A stretch of DNA of 64,000 nt from Cucumis sativus (taxonomy: Eukaryota > Streptophyta > Magnoliopsida > Cucurbitales > Cucurbitaceae). The stretch's first letter is position 1. Every line of letters begins with the position of its first letter. Shown piece after piece: positions 48,240 to 61,100 of the stretch. Location: positions 4,464,001-4,528,000 of the forward strand of contig NC_026658.2 of the NCBI RefSeq assembly GCF_000004075.3, written 5' to 3'. The position numbers and the translations under genes were made by a program. The notes beneath the pieces were generated by a model. The model saw nothing but the letters and a program-made list of their open reading frames with translations, was not told where the DNA came from and did not search any database.

Positions 48240-50530
48240 TATGTTGGAGGTCAAATGAAAGGGTTGAATGTCAACATTGGTATAAAATTGAAGGAGTTTT
48301 TAGGAGAAATTTATAGAATTAGTGGGATAAATTTGGCTAAGTATGAGTTGATTATGAGCTGCTTGTATAACGTGAAACCTTTTATATCTGTTTTATTATT
48401 AGTAACCAAAAAGATCTTCAAATATTTTTTAACCGGTAATGATGTATCTTAAATAGCGATTTTGGTTTCGAAGGTATTAATATCATCATGTCAATGTAGA
48501 AGTACTTCAAAGTCATTTACTATTCCAATGGTCCAAAAAAATTAAATTATTGTCACATGAGTCCAACGTTTAGTTAATCCTAGAGTACAATAGTGTCTTG
48601 AATGAGGTCCGAGATTTGAGTTCATGGACTACTAACATGTGTCCTTTAGAGCTACGAGATGATACATATGGATTGGTTAGTATGGTACATATATAGAGTC
48701 ATGGGACGATTATGAGATGTTGACATGGATGTTGAGACGTTTGAGGAATCTGAGACAGATGTTAGTCCTCATTCTGAAAATCATATGCAACTGATAAACG
48801 ATCATATATCGATTGCAACAAATGTTGAATGTCCGTTTAGTGTAGAATCAAGTGAAGAAAGAGGACATGTGGGTGATAGAAACCCAACTCGGGATGATCA
48901 GTCGATGTGTTAGTGGATAGTGACGACAAACAATCAATTAATGTTAAGAAGCGAAAGTGTATTGAAAGATTGATGGATTGCACTATTGTCGTCTCAATTG
49001 AGTCATACCTTAAAAAATATCTAGGTTGGTTATTTGTTTTTAAGTAAGAAAGACTTAGTGAAGAAACTGTATGTATTTTCCATTGAGAAGAACTCTCAGG
49101 GTCGTGTTCATAAATCAAATAAGAAGTTATATGTGGTAAGATGCATCAATCCTGTTTTTTTATTTTTTTAAAAAAACTAAGAGCCATTAAAATGAAAGAT
49201 TTTGATATGTTGAAAGTTTCTAAGTGTGCTAGTACTCACACACGTCAAAAGATTTTACGAAACCAAGATTACAAGCAAGCCAAGAGTTGGATAATTTCTG
49301 AATTAATTGAGTCGAAGTATACCAAGATGTTAGTCGTAGTCATAGGCTGAGAGAAATAATTCAAGTTTTTTGAAGGAATACGAGGTAGACATTACTTATG
49401 TGAGTCCGTGGAGGGCTAAAAGAGATGCATTGTCCATGGTCAGAGATTCCCCTAAAGAATCTTACACTTCGTTAGTTCGGTATGGAAAAGCGTAGAAGAT
49501 TTGTAATCCTGGTACTCACTACAATTTGGAGACAGAACCCGATGATCATTTCAAGTACATGTAAATGGCAGTTGAGGTATTTGTTAGAGGTCTTTTAAAT
49601 TGCATTAGGCCGGTCATCAGGGTTGACGCTACACATTGCAAGGGGAAGTATAAGGGTATCATGCTCGTAGCGATGTCCATTGACTCTAATAAGCAAGTAT
49701 ATCCGATGACTTTTGGGTTGAGTGATAAGGAAAATGATGAGTCATGGACGTGATTCATGAGAAGATTACAAATAAATATCAATGTTATCAATGAAGTAGT
49801 GTTTGTATCTGACCGCTACAAGAGTATTGCCAAACCCACAGCGTTAGTCTTTCTAGATAATTTCCACCCACTGTGTATATCCATCATTTGAGTTTGAACT
49901 TTATGACAAAATTCAACAAGGATAACATTTGTTAATTTTATGTTAGACGCCAAAGCATGTCGTGAGTCAGTGTTTCAATATTACTATAACAAGTTGGCTT
50001 CATACAAGGGAGTTCAAAGGCATCTGACCAAAGTAGGGTTGTCAAGGTGAGCCCGTGTATACCAAGGTGGGTATGAGTTATGATTAGATGACTACTTATA
50101 TCGTGGAGTGCATCAACACAGTTTTAAAGGATACACATACACTACCTATCACCACTTTCTTGAACCACCTGGTGTGCACTAAGAATGGTTCTCTGAACGT
50201 AGAAAAATAGCGTCACAACGAGATTCATTATTGTCTGACCATGGGAAATCTCTGATTAAGCTAGCTAATTTAAGTCCAGAGGGCATATAGTGTGATCTAT
50301 TTACCAACACAAGTTGGAGATTATAGAATGTCATCTAAACGTTTGCATCAATTTACATGAAAGAACTTGCATGTGCAGGAAGTTCGATTACTATGAAATC
50401 ATGTGTTCACATGCACTTGCTGCTTGTAGGGTCAGGAACATCGACCCATACACCTTATGCTCCAATGCATACGTCGTCACATCTTGGTTGGTCAGTTGTT
50501 ACGTTGAACCTTATAGATGTTATCACTAAA
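48240..50530 (+). pseudogene. Broken MuDR-type transposase
   Basis: Pieces in several frames, interrupted by stops, resemble plant MULE transposases in order. An N-terminal segment (MKGLNVNIGIKLKEF, with INLAKYELIMSCLYN) is at 48255-48452. An acidic linker is at 48725-48913. A DNA-binding-type segment follows near 49190-49360. The catalytic core around 49565-49760 has RVDATHCKGKYKG and AMSIDSNKQVYPMTFGLSD, and the next segment (FVSDRYKSIAKP) gives a DDE-like order. A SWIM zinc finger (CMCRKFDYYEIMCSHALAAC, C-x-C...C-x-H) is at 50314-50529. At least four stops or frameshifts separate them, so no active enzyme is expected. Confidence 0.85.
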
Positions 50531-51260
50531 AACATTTAATTTGAGAAATATGTTATCAGTTGATATAATTAATAACGACTATTAGTGATAAATGAAAGGA
50601 AGAATAACTTTAAATGAGAAATATGATATGAATTGTTATAATTAGCTACTATAGATGATAAGTGCTATTGTGATGACTTCCAATTTAAGAAATATGATAT
50701 TAGTTGCTATCACTAATATCGTCTATTAGCGATGTTGCTATCAATTGATATTTCTAATAGCTACTATAAGTAATTTTTCTATATTGCTATCAACGGAAAA
50801 TGATATCACTAACATTATCTATCAACGATTGTATTATAAGGATATCACTAATAGCAACTATAAGCAGTATCATTGGAATGATGTTTTTTTATAAGTGATA
50901 TCTCTTTGATAAACATATCAATTTTGAATTAATAAGGTTTAATTAGACTATCAATTGATATTTTTGATAGCAACTATCAATGATATTCTTCTATTTATCA
51001 TTTGTAATATCTATCAGGGATAGCAACAGAAGAACATTACTGATAGTATCTACAAGTAATATCCCTAATAGACTACTACATATCATCGATATCAATGTCA
51101 TGCTACTCTAAAGTGATATTGTGGTTGTTTTTTTTTTAGCATAAATGAACAAAGAAAGAGATCAAATTAGCATGCTATCAGTAATAACCTTGAATCCCAT
51201 ATAATATACTATCCATATGATAGCTTCTATCGTTGATAGTATAAATGAAATTTATATAGT
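50531..51260. repeat. Short-repeat array in the right part of the MULE
   Basis: Three related units of about 65-70 bases begin near 50537, 50608 and 50676, each with a GAGAAATATG or AAGAAATATGATA head followed by a TATCAGTTG / GCTATCACTAATA stretch. After them come many loose copies of ATCACTAATAG, CTATCAATGATA and TATCAATTGATA, which are partial palindromes. The same motif types occur in the window's MITEs. No coding sequence. Confidence 0.7.
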
Positions 51261-51582
51261 TACAACTTTTGTTGAGATAGATGATTGATTGAAGTTATAC
51301 TATCAACATTTATATTATGAAGAAATTCAAAATGCAAGTTATCAGCGATGTATAAATTCATGAAAAATATAGTGACATATTAGATATGATGTGATGGATA
51401 GATGTCGTCATTGTTAATATAAGAAGAAGGAAACAAAATCGACATTTAAAAAAAATCTACCATATGACGGGTAAAAAATTAATATTTTTGCAAATATTAT
51501 TCTATTGTGATATAGATAATATTTGTTTTACAATGTGTGCTCTATGTTGCAATTTTCCAATTTCCAATTAATAAAAATGCAT

Positions 51583-51984
51583 TTTTACAAAAGAAAAAAC
51601 GAGTTAAAATTACGAAATTACCCTCCACGAAAAACAAACTGACTGACAGAGAAGTTTCACACGTTGGGAATTTTCCTCCTTTTCGTCGTCTGTTACGATA
51701 CCATTTCACGGGTCACCCAAAACCTCCACCTCCTTCTTCCGCCCTTCCGATACCGAAGAAATTCCGGCTCCGTCACCAGAGATCATTTCCCCCACCGTCA
51801 TCTCCCTCGCCTGCCAACGCATTTCATCTTCCTAACTCCACAGTTGACCATATTTTCCATACTTCGCCTTCTCTCGGCGACGGCGCGTTTTCACACCTTC
51901 CGCTGAAACCCGACGCGACAAATTTTCTTAGGGTTTCATGTTTTGTACGGTTGAACGTTATACAGACGCTTTCATGTCGTTTGA
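51583..51984. promoter_or_regulatory. SKIP8 promoter and 5' leader
   Basis: This is the sequence between the MULE and the SKIP8 start. It is C/T-rich from 51715 (CCTCCACCTCCTTCTTCCGC). The part at 51655-51760 is duplicated at 35822-35935. The MULE therefore sits about 80 bases upstream of the conserved segment and may have replaced distal promoter sequence. A frame open from 51537 to 52115 overlaps the SKIP8 start in another frame and is not convincing as a gene. Confidence 0.55.
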
Positions 51985-54045
51985 ATGGAGATTGTTTCTT
52001 CTGCCACCATTGCCTTGTCGTCCCAACCCTTTCCTATAGCTGCGATTGTTACTTTTCTTTGTTTTCTTCTTGCTATTTTCGTTGCCGTTCGATTGGTTTC
52101 TGTTCCTTACATTAGAAGGACGAAAACTCTACAATCGGAGAGCGTGGGTACGAGGAATTGTAATTGTACTTGTTCGCTTAACGGTGGTGTGGTTATTAGG
52201 GGTTTGGACCCCAGGGCTGAGATTACTTCTTCGACTAGTACGAGTATGCCTTATTTGAACGGTCGTGCAGTGGAAGTATTGGAGAAGGCGCCGGTAGTTG
52301 TTACGGAGCGGCAGACGGGCGCTTCGATGATGGAGCAGTTAGTGCCGGAGATTACTACGCACGCTCTTAGTTACTTGGATTATCCCAGCCTATGCCGTCT
52401 GTCCATGACTAATTCTTTGATGCGCAAAGCCGCAAATGATGATAATGCCTGGAAGGCGCTTTATCATAAGGTACAGATTAGGTTTGATCTTCTTTTGTAC
52501 GGTTTTCGTTGGCTAATTTATCTTTCTTCTTGAATATGAGTGCCGGGGAAGAAACACGAAAGGGAAGATAGAATCTCTGTTCTTGGGAATATTGTTATGA
52601 AACTTTCCTGTCCTTATCTCGTGTACATTTACTCAACGTCTTTTTGTAATTCTTGAAGGGAACGAATTGACTGTATTAACTTTTATATTTCAAGTAATGG
52701 GATCGTTTCAATTGATGGGTTGTGGCCGAAGATTGCAAGAACTATCTCTATGCTTTCCTTGTTGTATTGTTGTTGATGTTTAAATCTATTTAGGATTCTC
52801 TGGGGCTAAAACAACCTTTCCATGAAATCTTTTAGGACTTCACACTGGAACAGGATACTGTAACTCCAATTAATGGGTGGAAGTCTTATTATGCTGCAAC
52901 AAGAACAATTATGAATATCAATGCCCAATTCTATAACATCATCAGAGACAGGTCTCTTCAAGCGATGAGTCGTTTTTGGTTGAATGCAGATTATGTGAAG
53001 TGTATTCATGCTTCAGGAGAATTCTTTTCCGGGTATTTACCTTATTGTCTTATTTTTAGCATGATATCAGATTGCTGCTTCTTAAGGCTAACTAAATTAG
53101 CAAACATGGTCAACATTTGCTTCTATAGACTTGTGATTCTGTGAAGTTGCATATATTGCTCTCTTTTCTTTTTTGTCTTCTTATATGATCTTTAATTTTC
53201 TAAGCATTTTTACTGAGAAGGTGATATACAAGGGATAGTTAGAAATGACTCTAGGCTTATGATTACTGTCATATGCGTGTTTTGGATTACCTGAATTTCA
53301 TGAATTTAAGTTTTTCTTTATATAAGAACATTTGTCCAGAATTACTTTTTTACTATGTTGGACCGGCAATTGACCTTGACCTTGTCTCTCTACTCTTTAG
53401 TATCACTTGAATGTGGCTGTATCCTAATGTTTCTTGATGGGGAAGAATTTTGACCATGCCTATGGGCATGGGTAACTAGATTATGTGATTCAGATACTGA
53501 AGAATGTTTCTTGTAATCCACTTCAGCCTTATCGAGTTCAATTTCTGATAATTTTGCAAATAACCTTTGCGATGAACAATGACACTTTTGATAGTTCTTG
53601 GTTGAACTATATTGAAGGGATTGAATCTTGAGCTTGTCAAGTTGCCGATATCTAGATGTTTACACTATTTATGCATGTTATGTGATGCAACAACTCTTTG
53701 AATTCCTGTTATATGTTGAATTAAGGCTTTCAAATAAATTCACATATAATCCGGTACTTACTATGTTTTGGGATTTCTTTCTACAGGTATAATGCCGTAG
53801 TTCAAAGTTGGCAGGTTGCATTTAATTGGGAACAAGGGATTAATTTTCAGGTCCGTGACGTACGGGCTCGTGTGCTTACCGATATGGCTTGGGTTAGCAT
53901 GAAAACCTATGTTGACATGGATACAGGGCCATTCAACGTAACCAACATTTACGAGTTTCATAATGGTCGATGGTACATGGTGCATCATCACAGCTCTGTA
54001 ATGCTTATTGTTGGGGAGATGGAACAACAAATGGTTCATGGCTAA
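51985..54045 (+). CDS. SKIP8: F-box protein SKIP8
   Basis: SKIP8 was defined as an Arabidopsis SKP1-interacting F-box protein, so it should be the substrate-recruiting subunit of an SCF ubiquitin ligase. Three exons: 51985-52470, 52836-53032 and 53787-54045; 313 aa. Residues about 18-36 are a hydrophobic segment (IAAIVTFLCFLLAIFVAV) that may anchor it to a membrane. The F-box is at about 113-165 (LVPEITTHALSYLDYPSLCR, ending NDDNAWKALYHKDF). The C-terminal 130 residues (FYNIIRDRSLQAMSRFWLNA through the FHNGRWYMVHHHS block) resemble the SnoaL/NTF2-like cone fold. The adjacency to KELP matches Arabidopsis At4g10920/At4g10925 (from memory). Substrates are unknown. Confidence 0.93.
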
Positions 54046-55111
54046 CAGATTGAAGATAGAAGAGAAAGTAAAGCATGGAAAAAATATACAATACTAGGTG
54101 GTACAAAGATAGGGTGGTGTTTGGTAGAAGAAGCAAGATTTAAAGGAAAAAGAAAAAAAAGTCTTGTCCATTACTTTTAATCAACACCATTTTAACTGTT
54201 CCAACCTCAGTTTTGCTTGATCTGTGTTGATTGATCCCTTTTTTTCTTTCGAAGTATTTTTTTTTTCATCCATAGTTTGATTCCATGCTGAAGGCTGAAA
54301 TGGCTGTGCATGTGTTTCCAGCAATGAAGGAGTAGTCATTAACAAAAATTACCAAATGTTTGTACTTCATTTTTCTTAAATCTTGCTATTGAGATGCTCA
54401 ATTAACTCCATGACAGGTACCCGACTTGTTCAGTAAGTCTGTATAAAAGGAAGGATAAGAAAAAAGAACGCTGTAACAATTTTAATGTAAATGTGTAAGC
54501 TTTCTTGTTTTGGAACTCCATTGTTGGAGCAATTGTAAATACATCTTTGTTGGTGAAGGTTTAATATCATATGAGTTTTTTTTAACTCAAATGTTCTAGG
54601 TTCTGTGTGAAAAGAGCTTGCAAACAATGTTCAAATTCTTTTGTTTTGTTATCTACTTTTTTACGTTTGTTTTTTAAGTACAAATTGAAGATGAGAGATT
54701 TGAATTCGAATTTATTGGTAAGTACACCACCAAAAATTGATTGCTAAAAAATAATTTAAAATTAACTTTTTATGGAAAGATAATTGCTTTATCCACCAAA
54801 CTAATCAATTTAACTTTCCTAATAAATTAGGAATCTGAATTTATATCTCTAACTCAGAAAATTTAGAAGATATTCTTTATATCATCCCAAAAGAAAAAAG
54901 AATAATAATAATAATAAAATAATTACAACAGTTGTTTACGGTTTCGTTTCTGCCACAGCTTCTCTCTCAAAGGCAACCAATTAGAAAATCAGAAATTTGA
55001 AGTTTTGTAAACAAAAACCACAAATTCTTTGAGCCGCTCATTAGGCCGGAATCAAATATCTTGTTGCTCTGTGTGCCGCTCCTCTTCCACTGTCCACCAC
55101 GCACCCACAAA
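54046..55111. other. SKIP8 3' UTR and spacer
   Basis: The first few hundred bases are the likely SKIP8 3' UTR, followed by AT-rich spacer with an AAT microsatellite at about 54901-54918 and then the leader of the next gene. No additional gene seen. Confidence 0.55.
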
Positions 55112-58100
55112 ATGGGAACTTCTCTTCTCTCAGTTCCTGCCCCATTCTTCCACTCCTCCCATCGTTCCCGATTCACCACTTCATTCCCATTTTCATCATC
55201 TAGACCCAGCCCCTTCCTCTCTTCTTCCTCCTCCTCCTCTTCTTCATCTTCGGTTGTTGATGAAGAACTCAATTCTTCTTCCCCAGATCAACTCTCTCTT
55301 CAATCTGAATCTGACCCAGATGATTCTTCCTTCAGGTATTGTTTATATTCATTCTTTTTCTCTATATCTTCAACTCACTCTGATTCTGATGTTATATGGG
55401 TTGCGTTGTCGAATGGAATGAAAACTTTATATTATGCTGTTTAGATTTCTGTTTCTACTTGGGAGTAATATGTGGGGCATCGTTTGCGTTGTACTATGAG
55501 AACTCTGTTAGAAGCAAATTTTTCTTTAAATTTTTAGCTTGCCCCTTAGCTATTATAACCCATGCCCTTGCTCATGCTCTAGTTGATGGGTCAGATAGAT
55601 TTGCCAATTTTCCATGCCATTTCTAGAAAATGGTTAAACAAACATGATGTGGCAGGAACTGTATGACCTCTAGGCTTCCATTGGTCGTACTAAATCATAT
55701 TGGTGTAATTAGTTGAGAAACAAGCTGACACTGGACAAGACTTGGCTCAACTATGAAAATCACTAGTACCCCATTTTGCTCGTTCCAATTGAAGGCCATG
55801 TATTTTGGTGTGTAACTGATGTGATTTTAATGAGCCCTATAATGCATATTGCAAACTAGTTGAAAGTTTCAATTCTAAGTGTTCTTCTTACTATCGATCT
55901 GGATGTATGTTTTCAAGTCATTTTCTCTTCAGATATTATAGTAATGGGGGTCAATATTATGACTTAGAACGAGTTGTGTTTGTGTTTCATTTCTTATAAA
56001 TAGAGGATGTAAGGCTTGTGGAAAGGAAGAAATTGAGAGGGGATGCAATGGTGAGGGAAGGATGCAAGGTGGAATTGCAACAGTCCCTGGTTTTGGTTGG
56101 TGGCCTATAAAGGCATACAGGCCTTGTCCTGGATTTGTAGCATCAGGTGGCAGATACAAGCGGCGTGGACAAAGCATGGACGAGGTTACATCTGGAGGAG
56201 GGAGGACCGATGCCTCTGCTAGTGTTGGTAGAAAGGACTCGTCGAGGTACAATCCTGCGATCTCTTTTTTGACTTAAATTCTTATCTTTATGTCCCTTTT
56301 GGAGTTCATACTACTGCAGTCTAACATTCTTCCTGCGTACCGAACTTTCAAAATAACCAAACCAAATGCTTGATTCCAATTCAGTGTACTTGCTATAAAT
56401 GATTGTTTGGAATGACTTTTCAAGAATTTATGGTTTCTTGTTATGACTAGGAACTCTTAGAAAAGTTATTTGACAATTGCTACGGTATAACTAGTCTGTA
56501 TACTTTAGGATAGATGACTCAAATTTATGTCCATTGTTTATTAGCAGACATGCAAATTTTTAAATCTATGTCAAATGGTTGTAAGTTATTACGGGACAAT
56601 TGTGCGCTTGCTGACCCTCCGTTCTATTGCTCTTTGTATAACCTTAATGTACATTGAGTTTGTCTCTCTATTTTTCAATATTAATAATAGTGAGACTCAT
56701 ATCGTTTTCAAAAAAATAAGAAAAAAGTTATTACGAGGCAACCACATTGGATAGTGTTAGAATTAGTGGGCTTGTTGTATGTAGAAAGCCCAAATGTTTT
56801 TTAGTCTTTTATGTTGCCCTAATTATCTTTCATTATTTTAATAGGCTTCTATTGCCTATAAATTAATTTTATAATGCTCCCCTATATCATTAATTTTATA
56901 AGTAAAATTATAAGAAAGATTTGCACTGTTGTTTTTCTCCCTGAACTTTCCACATAAAACTTGTGTTTGTTCTTCGTCTCTATTTTCAATATGGTATCAA
57001 AGCATGGTATTGACCGAACGCTAGACATCAAAACTCTTTGGAAACCAAACAGAGGAGACAGCTGCCAGTATCAGTACCGCTGTCCCCACCGCCACCATCG
57101 TTGATGCTCGAATCAGTGCGCCATGGATGAGTGGTTTCGATGCCTTCAGACAACGCCAGCCAACATGATAGTCACCCTTTACGTCGTCCACGCCTCCACG
57201 CGCCGCCGTCGGGGACCAACCCATCCAGTTTAGATCACGTTGGCCAATCCTTCTCTACCACCCTTATCTTCATCTGCGACCTATAATGTCCCCCACGTGC
57301 CGCTCCATGTTCTGCCACCTAATTCCGTCAGGTCCAACCACCACTGCTTATGTAGTCAAATCTTCAAATTTGTATGCGCCGCCACCCACTCAACATTCAA
57401 GGTTGATGAATCTTTGGCACATTCTGACCAAAATTCTTTTTAGGTATATCTCACCAGCAACTGGAAGAGCTTCGATAGTAGATTGCAGCAATTGAGGCTA
57501 CCTTAGGGGTGGCATCCGACACTTTTGGTCATGGCCTTCATACACCTTTACCGGTGTATTATGAGAATCCGTTAACCTTGTTCCCCACTTTATCCTCTTC
57601 GTATACAAATAATACAGTAACAAACTCTACAAAATATTTTTCAGAGAAAAAATTAAACGACAATAAATATTTCTCATGGTCTTAGTCAGTGAAAATGGTC
57701 CTTGAAGGATGACATAAATTTGGTTTTCTGACAAGGTAAGTACCACATCCTCCACTAGGAGATCCATAGGAATAGTATTGGAAGGGAGAGAACTCTCTTC
57801 TTCGATCCACATTGATCAAATAGTATAGAGCCATAGATCAGCAAACCCTTACTTTACGCTGCAATTGCTAAGGACATTTGGGGCACAACCTAGAAACTAT
57901 ATTCCAAATGTTAGAATGCCTCTCGCTTATACACACTACGAAAACAAGTTCATGAGTGCACGCAAGGAACTATGGATGTCACATCCTTTTTTAACAAGCT
58001 CTCTCTTATTTGGCAGGAAATGGACCTATGCAGAGAACTAATTTGGAGCAATGGTGTGCAGTCCTTTAGAATTGAAGAGATTGACAGGATTTATGCCTTT

Positions 58101-61100
58101 CTTGTTGGTCTTAAGTTTGATGTAGTTCGTAGGCGTATACTGGACCAGAGACCGATTCCCTCCTTGATGGAGGTTTGTTATGAAATCCGCCTTAAGGGGA
58201 ATCGTACAAGTGCTATAAATATTTCAGCAACTCCTGTTATTGACTTAGCTGCTTTTAGTGCGAGGTCCTCTACTAGTGGCAGTGACAAGAACAATGGAAA
58301 TTCAATTTCTGTCTATTAGCAATGCAAGAAACAATAGCCTACCCAGGTGCAATGTTGGGAGTTACATGGTCGTCCCCCAAGAGGTTAGAAATGCTCTCCT
58401 AGTGACAAACAAAGCATTGGGCATGCGTATGTGAGTGAGCCTGCTAGACCTTCTCAACCACCTGATCCACACATGGAAACCAAACCAATCTTAGTCCCAC
58501 TACTCTAGGCACCATTGTCCAATCAGGTATACCTCAGTCCTTTGGTCTTATTAGTGTTGATGAGAAAAACCTTTGAATTCTGGATTCCGGTGTCGTAGAT
58601 CATTTTAACTAATTCTTCTGAACATTTTGTGTCCTATATTCCATGTGTTGGTAACAAAACAATCAGAATTGCAAATGGCTCCTTAGCTTCCATTGCTGAA
58701 AAGGGAAAGATTTCTCTCTATGCAGGGCTCTCCCTACATAATGTTTTGCATGTGCCCAAAATTTCTTATAATTTGCTACCTGTAAGCAAAATTACTCATG
58801 AGTTAAACTGAGGAGCATTCTTACCTGATCCTATTTCTTTTCAAAACTTGAGCTCGAAGAGGATGATTGAGACTGCCGAGCATAGTAGGGGACTCTACCT
58901 TCTTGATGATGGCGCCTCTTCTAGTAGCACTTCTAGGACTAGTCTTTTGTCTTCCTATTTTACTACTTTTGAACAAGAGTGTATGTTATGGCATTTTCAT
59001 TTAGGCCACCCTAATTTTCAATATATGAAACATTTATTTTCTCATCTTTTCTTTAAACTTGATGTGTCTACCTTATCTTGTGATGTATGTATTCGGACTA
59101 AACAATGTTGGGTTTCTTTTCCTTCACAACCATACAAACCAACCTACCATTTCACACTTGTTCATAGTGATGTCTGGGGACCATCCAAGATAACTATCTT
59201 ATCTGGGAAATGGTGGTTTGTAACCTTTATTGATGATCATACCTGTCTTACCTGGGTCTTTTTCGTCTTCGACAAATCATAGGTTACCTCCGTCTTCAAG
59301 GACTTCATCACACCATAGAAACGCAGTTCAATGCAGTGATTGCTATTCTACAAAGTAACAATGGTCGTGAGTTCCAAAACCACACCCTCAATGAGTTTTT
59401 GTTCTCCAGAGGGATTGCCCACCAAAGTTCCTATGCCTACACGTCCGAACAAAATGGGGTAGTCGAGCACAAAAGCTGTCACCTTTTGGAGTAGCTCATT
59501 CTCTTATGTTGTCTATTTCCCTTCCTATATCTGGGGCGATGTCGTTCTCACTACCACCCATCTTATCAATCGGATGCCTTTTCATGTCCTACTTTTTCAG
59601 ACCCCCTTGCCATGTCTTAAAGAGTCATATCCCTCTACCCACCTCATTTCTGATGTTCCTCTTTAGGTTTTTGGGTGCACAATCTATGTTCATAACCATG
59701 GTCCTAACCCAAATAAGTTTACCCCTCGGACCTCGGGCTCATGCATGTGTTTTTGTTGGTTACTCTCTGCACCAATGAGGCTGTAAATGCTTTCATCTAT
59801 CTTCTTGTAAGTACTTTGTCTCCATGGATGTCACCTTTCTTAAGGATCGTCCTTTCTTTTCCGTTAGCCTACTTCAGAGTGAGAGTGAGAATGAGGAGTC
59901 TAATTGGGTAATTTCCTTAGAGTGAGAATGAAGATGGGGGATGAGTTTGAAATTAAAGACTTTGGGAATATGAAATACTTTCTTAGAATGGAAATTGTCA
60001 GATCTAGAGAGGGCATCTCTATATCCTAGAGGAAATACACCATTGATTGGTCAACTGAGACAAGTATGTTAGGATGTTGTCCCGCCAATACACCTATTGA
60101 ATTCAATGCCAAACTCAGGGATACAGGTGACAAAGTTTTGATTGGCAAAGAGAAACTTAGCGCCTAGTGGGAAAACTTGTTTATTTATCTCACACTAGGC
60201 TTGACATCTCACATACTGTGAGTACTGTTAGTCAGTTCATGTAGACTACTTGAATAACACGGAGCCAGTAAACAGAACTTTGAAGTATTTAAAAGTAACT
60301 TTTGGTAAAGGGTTGAGATTCAGGAAAACTGACACAAGGTGTATTAAGGCCTATACAGATTATGATTAGGCAGAGTCTATTGTTGATAGAAAATCTACCT
60401 CTGGGTACTGTATTTTTGTGTGGGACAATCTCGTTACTTGGAGAAGTAAGAAGGAAGGGGTTGTTGCTAGGATCAGTGCTAAAGTTGAGTAAAGGGCCAT
60501 GAGTTTGGGAATTTGTAAGGACATTTGGCTCTAGAAGGTGTTATATGATCTTCATCAGAACAATGAGATGCCTATGAAACTTTTCTGCGATAATAAGGCA
60601 GCTATTGGAATTACAAATAGCCTGATCTAACATGACATAACTAAACATGTGGAGATTGATAAACACTTTATCAAAGAGAAATTGGATAGTGGTAGCATTT
60701 ACATTCCTTACACACCTTCAAGCCAACTAATTGATGATATTCTCACAAAAGAGTTTCTCAGACAGAGCTTTGAGTCTTGTGTTGAGTGGGGTCTTTTTGG
60801 CATTGATAACCCAACTTGGGGCTTTGTTGTAGGTTGAAAGCTCAAAGATTTTCTTAGTCTTTTATGTTTCCCTATTTATCTTTCATACTTTTAATTAAGC
60901 TTCTATTGCCTATAAATTAATGCTCCCCTATACCATTAGTTTTATAAGAAAATAATAAGAAAGATTTGCACTTGTGGTTTTTTCTCTTTGAACTGGGTTT
61001 TCATGTAAAACTTGTATTTGTTGTTCGTCTCTACTTTCAATCAATAGTTTTTCAAAGCTTTGGGCAATCATGTGTATTAAAGTAGTATAGGATAGCCATG

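Larger units (their letters stand above)
47742..51573 (+). mobile_element. Mutator-like element (MULE), degenerate
   Basis: A 3,832-bp insert lies between two copies of AAAATGCAT (47733-47741 and 51574-51582); the paralogous site near 35753 has one AAAATACAT and no insert. The terminal inverted repeats are weak (both ends share an ATTAATT then TTGG pattern), so it may be a non-TIR MULE or simply old. The plus strand holds a broken MuDR-type transposase at about 48240-50530, followed by roughly 900 bp rich in short CTATCA/TGATAG repeats. It lies between FTSHI1 and SKIP8 and ends 400 bases before the SKIP8 start codon. Confidence 0.85.

Noticed and set aside
50531-51260. CRISPR-like or satellite array
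   Set aside because: Repeats are degenerate, not evenly spaced and palindromic; in a plant nuclear context they belong to the MULE/MITE family.
51537-52115. 192-codon open frame upstream of and overlapping SKIP8
   Set aside because: Pro/Ser/His-rich translation of a C/T-rich leader, starts inside the MULE end, overlaps the SKIP8 start out of frame.
55029-55421. 130-codon frame over exon 1 of the small plastid-type gene
   Set aside because: Shadow of a Ser-rich microsatellite in another frame; only the frame starting at 55112 splices to the conserved exon 2.
57021-57495. Frames just after the left Copia LTR as host genes
   Set aside because: They lie inside the retrotransposon leader/gag region and have no plant gene resemblance.
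56750-61044. 5-bp target duplication for the Copia element
   Set aside because: GATAG precedes the left LTR but ATCAA follows the right LTR end; the match is not convincing, so I do not claim it.
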